Source: an uncultured beta proteobacterium (lineage in GTDB: Bacteria > Pseudomonadota > Gammaproteobacteria > Burkholderiales > SG8-41). From it: DNA of 39,880 bases. Shown one piece after another: positions 34,387-39,880 of the stretch. The notes beneath the pieces were generated by a model that made no database searches, was not told the origin of the DNA, and saw nothing but the letters and a program-made list of their open reading frames with translations. The DNA lies in assembly GCA_903893565.1 (NCBI GenBank), contig CAITMU010000012.1:1-39880 (forward strand), read 5' to 3'. The translations under genes and the position numbers were made by a program. How positions within the stretch are numbered: position 1 is the first letter of the stretch; every line of letters starts with the position of its first letter.

Positions 34387-34556
34387 CGGTTCATTATTCC
34401 CATTGGCGCAAGGGGGGGGCAACTGATATTTTGATACGCAATTTTACTCCCCAATTATCTAAAAAATTGAGGCCAACCAGTAGTGGTCGATAATCGAAAG
34501 AGGGCTAACGGTATGATCGGGGCCGAATCGACTGTCAAATCGGCCCCTGAAGCTTA
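34387..34556 (+). pseudogene. Decayed N-terminal fragment of a Bug/TctC gene
   Basis: The three plus-strand frames in turn give RFIIPIGARGG, then ATDILIRNFTPQLSKKLR, then VVVDNRKRANGMIGAE followed by KSAPEA and a stop. In order these match the first 60 residues of a mature Bug protein (xRFIVPFxxGGxTDIxAR...LSxxLGQxVVVDNRxGANGxIGxE..AKSAPDG). Two frameshifts and the lack of both the leader and the rest of the gene show it is a relic. It lies just downstream of the UGSC gene, in the same orientation as the intact Bug genes of this operon. Confidence 0.8.
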
Positions 34557-34605
34557 AAGGCTCAGAGCGAACGCGCAGGCGTGAACACTTTACGTCCGGA
34601 TTGAA

Positions 34606-34632
34606 CGACGTGCCTGCGTCGCTTTTCTTTTA
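34606..34632 (+). terminator. Intrinsic terminator candidate after the UGSC operon
   Basis: CGACG (34606-34610) and CGTCG (34617-34621) form a GC stem with the loop TGCCTG, followed by CTTTTCTTTT. It ends the plus-strand transcript after the Bug relic and overlaps the end of the convergent hydrolase gene. Confidence 0.5.
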
Positions 34633-35490
34633 GCCGATTTGTTGATGCACAAAGGAGATGATTTTAGCAATCGCATCACGGGCTTGAGAGGATTGCGGGT
34701 CGGTCGTAATAAAGGCCTCCCCCATGCCTTCAAATAAATGCAGCGCCACCGATCCCCCCGCTTTTTTGTAGTGCTCAATAAACCGATCACGATAAAGAAC
34801 GGGGTGTGCCAAATCAGCCGTGCCTTGTAAATAAATCACTGGGGGCATCACAACGGCTTCGCCTCGCTCCAAGGCACGAGTCGGATTTGCCTCTGCCATA
34901 TCATTGAGTGAGGGCCAATAAAGATTATGACTGTCTATCCAATTTTTTGCTTTTTTTGCATGCTCACCCTGCTGTAGTGATTGGGCATATTCATATCGTC
35001 CCAAAGGATCAATCACCGGCCAGCACATCACGGCACATTGAACCGTCGCATCCACCGCACTATCCGTTTTTAGAGGCAACGAATTATAGCGGGGATCATG
35101 GGGCCGCATAGCTGTGAGCATCGCTTGGTGCCCACCACTAGAAACACCTAATATTCCCACTCTTTTCGGATCTATATTAAATTGCTTCGCCCGAGACTTA
35201 AACCAACGAATCGCATAATTCACATCTTGCAAAGAACTCGGGTACTGGCCCTGCGGCGGCATACGAAAATCAAGGGACGCCACGACCACCCCACTTTGGG
35301 CGAGCGGTTGATCGGTGCCTTCATCGGACATACGATCCTTTTTACACCAAGCCCCACCATGTAAATCAATCACCAAGGGGAAGGGGCCCTGCCCTTTGGG
35401 CTGATAGACACGGGCCAAATAGGCTTGATCCCCATGGCGTATATATTCCACATCAGAAATATTAACCTCGTAGTTCACTGTATTGGTCAT
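34630..35490 (-). CDS. Alpha/beta hydrolase, HSL/BD-FAE-like
   Basis: The 286-residue protein has the HGGAWCKKDR oxyanion motif of the hormone-sensitive-lipase group, VVASLDFRMPPQGQYPSSLQDV and the nucleophile elbow GVSSGGHQA. Near the C-terminus, where the catalytic His is expected (usually EGxxHxF), the sequence is LFEGMGEAFITTDP with Gly instead of His. Either another residue takes over or activity is altered. It probably hydrolyses an ester or carbamoyl-type substrate in the cytoplasm; no leader is seen. It is a single gene converging on the UGSC operon and about 105 bases behind the cupin gene. Confidence 0.87.
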   Translation of the reverse strand: MTNTVNYEVNISDVEYIRHGDQAYLARVYQPKGQGPFPLVIDLHGGAWCKKDRMSDEGTDQPLAQSGVVVASLDFRMPPQGQYPSSLQDVNYAIRWFKSRAKQFNIDPKRVGILGVSSGGHQAMLTAMRPHDPRYNSLPLKTDSAVDATVQCAVMCWPVIDPLGRYEYAQSLQQGEHAKKAKNWIDSHNLYWPSLNDMAEANPTRALERGEAVVMPPVIYLQGTADLAHPVLYRDRFIEHYKKAGGSVALHLFEGMGEAFITTDPQSSQARDAIAKIISFVHQQIG

Positions 35491-35595
35491 GTTGATATGA
35501 TTCTCATTGTTGTTATGTGTTGGTTATTCGACTGATTTGATCCCAAGATTTTTTTAAGATCGGGTAATAAAAAACCCTCAACTTCATTGACACTT

Positions 35596-36177
35596 TTAAT
35601 GCTCTTCGCCTTCAAACCATTGTTTCATTTGATCATCAAACTGCCCATCAATCAGAACATAAAGCATTTTAGCCACCTTGCTAGAACGGTTGGACCAAGC
35701 GTGATTGGTGCCCAATTGAATCAACACATCACCGGCCCGAAGCTCTACCTCTGCCTCATCGAGTAACATCGTAATTTCACCTTCAATGCAAATGGCGTAG
35801 TCAATGGTCTGGGTACGATGCATCATCGGATGACGTCCTCCGCGACCAAAAGTGGAAGCGCCTTGATTGCCCATATTTTTAAAAACTTCCTGGGCTTTGT
35901 CTGGCGACATATTTTTAATTTCATCGGTTTCCGGTGCAATTTCTGCGATACGAATGATCGTACCGCCCTTAGGCGGGTGAATTTGACGAGGCCCCAAGGT
36001 AGGGTCTTCATGCACCGGGTGCAACGGGTAAGGTAATTCACCGGTCTTCCAAAGGTCATTGGAAATATGACCTGGGCGTGCGGGGTTTGTGCGTATGCTC
36101 GGGGCGATGCCATCCGAAATCACCACCGACTTACCCTGTTGATTATGTCCCACCACTACGCGCCTGACTGGCATCAC
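35596..36177 (-). CDS. Cupin-domain protein
   Basis: This 193-residue protein has a C-terminal cupin barrel: HRTQTIDYAICIEGEITMLLDE (first motif) and LRAGDVLIQLGTNHAW (second motif with His). The first motif has only one His of the usual HxH, together with an Asp, so the metal site, if any, is atypical. The N-terminal part (MPVRRVVVGHNQQGKSVVISDG) is conserved in a group of cupins found beside aromatic and acid catabolism genes. ATG at 36177 or 36174. A consensus-like -10 (TATAAT) lies about 75 bases upstream. Role unknown; possible dioxygenase, isomerase or ligand sensor. Confidence 0.85.
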   Translation of the reverse strand: MMPVRRVVVGHNQQGKSVVISDGIAPSIRTNPARPGHISNDLWKTGELPYPLHPVHEDPTLGPRQIHPPKGGTIIRIAEIAPETDEIKNMSPDKAQEVFKNMGNQGASTFGRGGRHPMMHRTQTIDYAICIEGEITMLLDEAEVELRAGDVLIQLGTNHAWSNRSSKVAKMLYVLIDGQFDDQMKQWFEGEEH

Positions 36178-36481
36178 TGACTCCCTTTGATATCACTCGA
36201 TGACTACCCAACAGTCATTGCAGAGCTTTTATGTAAATGAATTAAAACGCATTATAGTCCGATCTACACAGCTGTTTTACGACGCGCCCTGATCCTGATT
36301 ATTTTTTTTAACTTTATGTCCTTCATTCTTGGAAACACTTTTAAGAAGCGACTTAATAGGCTATTCGATTATTTTTTAATCAAAAAAACATATTGTTACA
36401 TGTCAACTTTTGCATCGGTCACTGAAAAAATCAGCGCAAGCCCGATACCTTGACCCGGTTCCAGACCGGAAACCCTCTACA
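36178..36481. other. 304-base intergenic region with promoter candidate
   Basis: This AT-rich spacer lies between the ABC exporter gene and the cupin gene, both on the minus strand. On the minus strand TATAAT (36251-36256) is a perfect -10 for the cupin gene; the -35 (GTAAAA, 18 bases away) is weak. A TTGACA on the same strand at 36401-36406 has no good -10. A small hairpin CCGGT-TCCAG-ACCGG occurs 20 to 30 bases past the exporter gene, without a T run. No gene is visible. Confidence 0.5.
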
Positions 36482-38215
36482 CTATACGTCTGCTATAAAC
36501 TGTAATTGCGATAAGTGCGCATACAGCGCGCTGTCTTTCATTAAACTTTGGTGCGTGCCCATAGCATGAATCACGCCATTATCCATGACCATAATCCGAT
36601 CCGCATTCATGACAGTGGCCAATCGATGCGCGATCACCAATGTGCTGCGCCCGGCTTGCAACCGCTCCAACGCAGCCGCCACCTGACGCTCACTTTCCGC
36701 ATCCAAGGAACTGGTAGCCTCATCCAGCAATAAAATCGGACGGTCGGCCAGTAATGCACGAGCAATCGAAATACGTTGTCGTTGTCCGCCAGACAATTTT
36801 ACTCCCCGTTCGCCCAAAGTCGTATCAAAACGCTCTGGCATTTTCTCTATGAATTCAAGGGCGTGTGCGGCTTTGCAAGCTTCATAAATCTGTTCATCCG
36901 TAGCATCAGGCGCACCAAAGCGCACGTTGTCTTTCACACTCGCGGCAAAAATCACCGGGTCTTGAGGCACAATGGCCATCAAACGACGAACTGCCAAAGG
37001 ATCACAATGAGCGGCATTAACCCCATCAATGAAGAGGCTCCCACTTTGTGGATCATAGTAGCGTAGCAATAAAGAAAATAAAGTCGATTTACCTGCCCCT
37101 GAAGGTCCTACCACGGCCACTCTTTCTGCCGCTTTGATCGTAAAACTTACTTGTTTCAATACCGGGGTAGCTTCTCGGGTAGGGTAGCTAAAGCTGACCG
37201 ATTCGAATTGAATCTCCCCTCGAACAGGGCTTGGTAGTGAAATCAAAGCCGCGTGAGCCGTCAAAGAGGGCTTGGTTTGAAGTAACTCGATTAATCTCTC
37301 GGTCGCACCAAAAGCTCTTTGTATCTCGCCCCAGACTTCAGACAAAGTGCCTGCTCCGGTAGCAACCATCCCAGCATAAAAAACAAATGACGACAACTGC
37401 CCGGCCGTAATTCGTCCATCAAATACATCGTGGCCCCCAACCCATAAAATCGCACCAACGGCAGAAAAACCGATCAACATCACCAACGCAATCAAACCGG
37501 CCTTGGTTCGAATCCGTTCAACTCCACTTAAATATGCCGCCTCAACGGATTGATTGAAATGTTGCCGAGTGATTGCCTCATGACCGTAGGCCAAGACGGT
37601 TCTGATTTCATGTAATGACTCATCAATATGGGCTGATACATGAGCAACCTTTTCTTGATTGCTCCGTGACAAACGACGCACCTTTCTGCCTAAGAAAAGT
37701 ATGGGCACTAAAATGGCGGGCACGCCCAAAACAATCAAGGCGGCAAGCTTTGCACTGGTCGCAAAGAGCATGCATAAAGCCCCCACCGTCATTAATAGAC
37801 TTCGCAAAAACATCGATAACCCGAAACCCACCACCTGCCGAATTTGTTCCGTGTCATTGGTCAGACGGGAGACCAAGTCTCCCGTCCTAGCGGCATCAAA
37901 AAAACTAGGGCTTAAATGCAGTAAATGTGAAAAGACTGCCGAGCGTAAATCGGCGACAATTTTCTCGCCAAGACTCATCATTAGATAAAAACGAATGTAG
38001 GTGGCTGTGGATAGGACTACGGCAATAGCCAAAACCCCTAGGAGAGCCCAGTTAAGCTGTTGGGGATCACGCTGTCCAAAGCCAGAATCAATCACATAGC
38101 GTAGACCTTGGCCTAAGGCAAGAACCGAACCTGCGGCCAAAACCAAAGCCGTCAATGCAGCCAAAATACGCCATCGATAAGGCCATAAAAAAACTCTCAG
38201 TGGTTTAACGCTCAT
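36482..38215 (-). CDS. ABC exporter, MsbA-like fused membrane-ATPase half transporter
   Basis: The 577-residue protein has an N-terminal domain with six membrane helices (residues about 15-300) and a C-terminal ATPase. Walker A is GPSGAGKST at 370-377, the signature LSGGQ at 475-479, Walker B ILLLDEATS at 494-502, and the H-loop AHRLATV follows. It functions as a homodimer in the inner membrane. The order and length fit MsbA/LmrA-like exporters of lipids or drugs; the relatives annotated ABC transporter transmembrane domain-containing protein in Proteobacteria (AcrB-independent) are close. Substrate unknown. It stands apart from the metabolic genes. Confidence 0.92.
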   Translation of the reverse strand: MSVKPLRVFLWPYRWRILAALTALVLAAGSVLALGQGLRYVIDSGFGQRDPQQLNWALLGVLAIAVVLSTATYIRFYLMMSLGEKIVADLRSAVFSHLLHLSPSFFDAARTGDLVSRLTNDTEQIRQVVGFGLSMFLRSLLMTVGALCMLFATSAKLAALIVLGVPAILVPILFLGRKVRRLSRSNQEKVAHVSAHIDESLHEIRTVLAYGHEAITRQHFNQSVEAAYLSGVERIRTKAGLIALVMLIGFSAVGAILWVGGHDVFDGRITAGQLSSFVFYAGMVATGAGTLSEVWGEIQRAFGATERLIELLQTKPSLTAHAALISLPSPVRGEIQFESVSFSYPTREATPVLKQVSFTIKAAERVAVVGPSGAGKSTLFSLLLRYYDPQSGSLFIDGVNAAHCDPLAVRRLMAIVPQDPVIFAASVKDNVRFGAPDATDEQIYEACKAAHALEFIEKMPERFDTTLGERGVKLSGGQRQRISIARALLADRPILLLDEATSSLDAESERQVAAALERLQAGRSTLVIAHRLATVMNADRIMVMDNGVIHAMGTHQSLMKDSALYAHLSQLQFIADV

Positions 38216-38449
38216 TATCGAAGGATCTTCTCTATTATTTATCTCACACCCTTTCAGACACTCTAAGCAGCATGATGGTTCAAGCGGGTTAAGCCAAATG
38301 AGACGACAGTTTTTATTACTGTTGGGTTCTTCTACGACTTTCCCAAACTGAGTAAAATTTCTTCTGAGTCACTTAAGTAGGCCTCTCGTATCGCTGTGTC
38401 TTTCTGCGTATTATTAAAAATAACGGCGATACAACGCACGCTTGGCGCC

Positions 38450-38836
38450 CTAAGGGGTTTGTCCCAGCAACAGCACTAAACCTCCCACTACAGCACAATT
38501 ATTGAGTAGGCCAATGCGTAGCATCTGACGCCGCTGCGGGTCTTGGACCAACCAAAACCGATGAAAAATTCCTCCGGCTAAAACGGTAAAAGCGATCAAA
38601 AGGCAGATACCCCAGCGAGCATTCCATTGAACAATCAACATCAGGCAACCCGCCGCCTGCATGAGCATACCCCCCCAAAAGACCTGCGCGGGCCAAGGCA
38701 AACCAAAAGCGGCTATACGATCGATATGATCTTGGGCTCGACGCGGCACCATATTTAATGCTCCGGCAATAATAAATAGCATTAAAATCATATATTTACC
38801 TAAAATAACATAGTCTATTGACCGCAGTGTGAACAT
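38450..38836 (-). CDS. DoxX-family membrane protein
   Basis: The roughly 128-residue protein has four membrane helices in DoxX order: YVILGKYMILMLFIIAGALN, VFWGGMLMQAAGCLMLI, WGICLLIAFTVLAGGIF and NCAVVGGLVLLLG. The motif RIGLLNNCAVVGGLVLL near the end is typical of the family. Relatives join in electron transfer or sulfur/peroxide stress, but most are uncharacterised. The ATG at 38836 is chosen because GGAGGAG lies 10 bases upstream; an ATG at 38875 lacks a ribosome site. Confidence 0.85.
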   Translation of the reverse strand: MFTLRSIDYVILGKYMILMLFIIAGALNMVPRRAQDHIDRIAAFGLPWPAQVFWGGMLMQAAGCLMLIVQWNARWGICLLIAFTVLAGGIFHRFWLVQDPQRRQMLRIGLLNNCAVVGGLVLLLGQTP

Positions 38837-39004
38837 CGTAAAAAATCTCCTCCGAACATTAGAATTTTTAGTCATTATGCCAAATTACAGTGAATTCGAC
38901 GCATTATTGCCAAAAAGGAAATAATTAATAGAAATAATAGCGCTTGTTTCCATATCTACTCTTTAATTACAATATCTCCAATTCATTTAAAGGAAGGAAA
39001 ACCC

Positions 39005-39880
39005 ATGAAATTCGGTATATTCGGTGGTGCCCGCGTCGGACGTGCAGATACACTTAATGACAGTTTCGGTTATCGTGATTTTATTGACTACATTATTGCT
39101 GCAGACAAAATTGGCTTTACGGGTGCCTTTTTAGTCGAACACCATTTCACGGGTCAAGGGCAGTTGTCTTCCTCATTAAACCTACTGTCTTACTTGGCAG
39201 CTAAGACCACTAAAATTCGCTTAGGCACAGCGGTCGTTGTATTGCCTTGGCATAACCCGGCCTTGTTAGCCGAACAAATCGCCACTTTAGACGTTTTGTC
39301 GGGCGGACGTGTTGATTTGGGAATTGGTCGAGGCTATCGCAAAGAAGAATTTGAAGCCTTTTGTGTGCCCATGAGCGAAGCCCAAGAGCGATTTAACGAA
39401 TGTCTCGAGGTCCTGTTGAAGTCTTGGGCGAGCGACGAGCGCTTTAGCCATAACGGCAAACGTTGGAACTATAAAGACATCGTTGTAGAGCCCGCTCCCA
39501 TCCAAAGACCCCATCCTCCTATTTGGATGGCTGGTGGTAGCCCACAGGGTATTGCCTATGTGGCTAGCCAAAATTACAACCTACTACTCGACCAACTTGC
39601 AACCGTCTCCCAAGTAAAAGAACGAATTGCTGTATACCTAGATGGATTAGAAAAGTTAGGTAAACCCCGTGATGCAACTCGGGTTGGAGTTGCTAGATCC
39701 ATAACGGTGGTTAAAAACGAAAAGGAACGCGCTGTAGCTATGGAAAGACGTCGCGATACCTTCAAGAAAATTGGCGCTATTGCTTACCGCCCTCCAGGTT
39801 CAGCCCCTCTGAATGTCAATGAGATTGACGTAACGAAAGATGACAGCGCTTTGGTTGGTTCGCCCGCCGAAATCATTGAT
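39005..39880 (+). CDS. LLM-class flavin-dependent oxidoreductase (partial, runs off the window)
   Basis: The first 292 residues of a luciferase-like monooxygenase are present; the gene continues past the window end. Visible are MKFGIFGGARVG, GFTGAFLVEHHFTG, TTKIRLGTAVVVLPWHNPALLAEQ, LSGGRVDLGIGRGYRKEEF, PPIWMAGGSP and a C-terminal TKDDSALVGSP that is the start of the family's GTPAEI block. It uses reduced flavin and oxygen to oxidise an organic substrate, not identifiable here. AAAGGAAGG precedes the ATG. No upstream neighbour on its strand. Confidence 0.9.
   Translation, partial: MKFGIFGGARVGRADTLNDSFGYRDFIDYIIAADKIGFTGAFLVEHHFTGQGQLSSSLNLLSYLAAKTTKIRLGTAVVVLPWHNPALLAEQIATLDVLSGGRVDLGIGRGYRKEEFEAFCVPMSEAQERFNECLEVLLKSWASDERFSHNGKRWNYKDIVVEPAPIQRPHPPIWMAGGSPQGIAYVASQNYNLLLDQLATVSQVKERIAVYLDGLEKLGKPRDATRVGVARSITVVKNEKERAVAMERRRDTFKKIGAIAYRPPGSAPLNVNEIDVTKDDSALVGSPAEIID

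Overview
The window reads as a chromosomal segment of a betaproteobacterium, most likely order Burkholderiales. The main reason is its set of Bug/TctC-type periplasmic solute-binding proteins: five complete, one without a leader and one decayed relic, scattered as single genes among catabolic operons. Base composition is close to balanced, lower than in most cultured Burkholderiales. I see no rRNA, tRNA, CRISPR array, insertion sequence or phage gene. The genus cannot be decided from this sequence.

Layout. 35-3463 (minus): a YtkA-like periplasmic protein, a MauG-type di-heme peroxidase, a Bug protein and a carboxymuconolactone-decarboxylase-like protein. 3846-4484 (plus): a two-domain NIPSNAP protein behind an operator-like palindrome. 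4584-8827 (minus): a sugar-acid type catabolic operon (GlcG/HbpS-like, IlvD/Edd dehydratase, HpaI-type aldolase, old yellow enzyme) with a near-consensus promoter at 8908-8936. 9208-11203 (plus): a PQQ alcohol dehydrogenase with the extra lanthanide-site aspartate, plus its small cytochrome c. 11455-15952 (plus): a CoA-transferase-like alpha/beta pair, a LigI-like amidohydrolase and a ThDP enzyme. 15999-18361 (minus): an RluF-like pseudouridine synthase and an FAD-dependent oxidoreductase. 18683-25123: an LVIVD-repeat protein, a Bug protein, a DapA-family lyase, a D-threonine-aldolase-family enzyme, a quinone reductase-like protein and an unrecognised membrane protein. 25192-28467 (minus): a compact operon of an alpha/beta-hydrolase-fold protein without a visible triad, two tandem Bug proteins and a PaaI thioesterase. 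28763-29962: an FrsA/DHPON-type hydrolase. 30033-34556: CinA/PncC-like (minus), then Bug, leaderless Bug, a UGSC selenoprotein and a Bug relic. 34630-38836 (minus): a hydrolase, a cupin protein, an MsbA-like ABC exporter and a DoxX protein. 39005-end: a truncated luciferase-like monooxygenase.

The main discovery is that two genes are interrupted by a single in-frame TGA, and each TGA is followed at the right distance by a bacterial SECIS-like hairpin. At 33028-33030 the context is the known UGSC selenoprotein motif, which indicates that this organism decodes UGA as selenocysteine. At 11761-11763 the TGA lies in the alpha subunit of a class-I CoA-transferase-like enzyme, at the position I align with the Asn/His of the family's Glu-Glu-aromatic-Thr-Asn motif. 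Its beta partner lacks the usual catalytic Glu. I know of no described selenocysteine-containing CoA transferase, so this cluster (11455-15952) is the best candidate for an undescribed system. A routine gene caller would split both genes or call them pseudogenes.

How the genes work together (inference): the window encodes uptake sensing or capture of small carboxylates (Bug proteins), followed by ring- or chain-cleaving and CoA-dependent catabolism of organic acids, with periplasmic oxidation by PQQ and di-heme enzymes.
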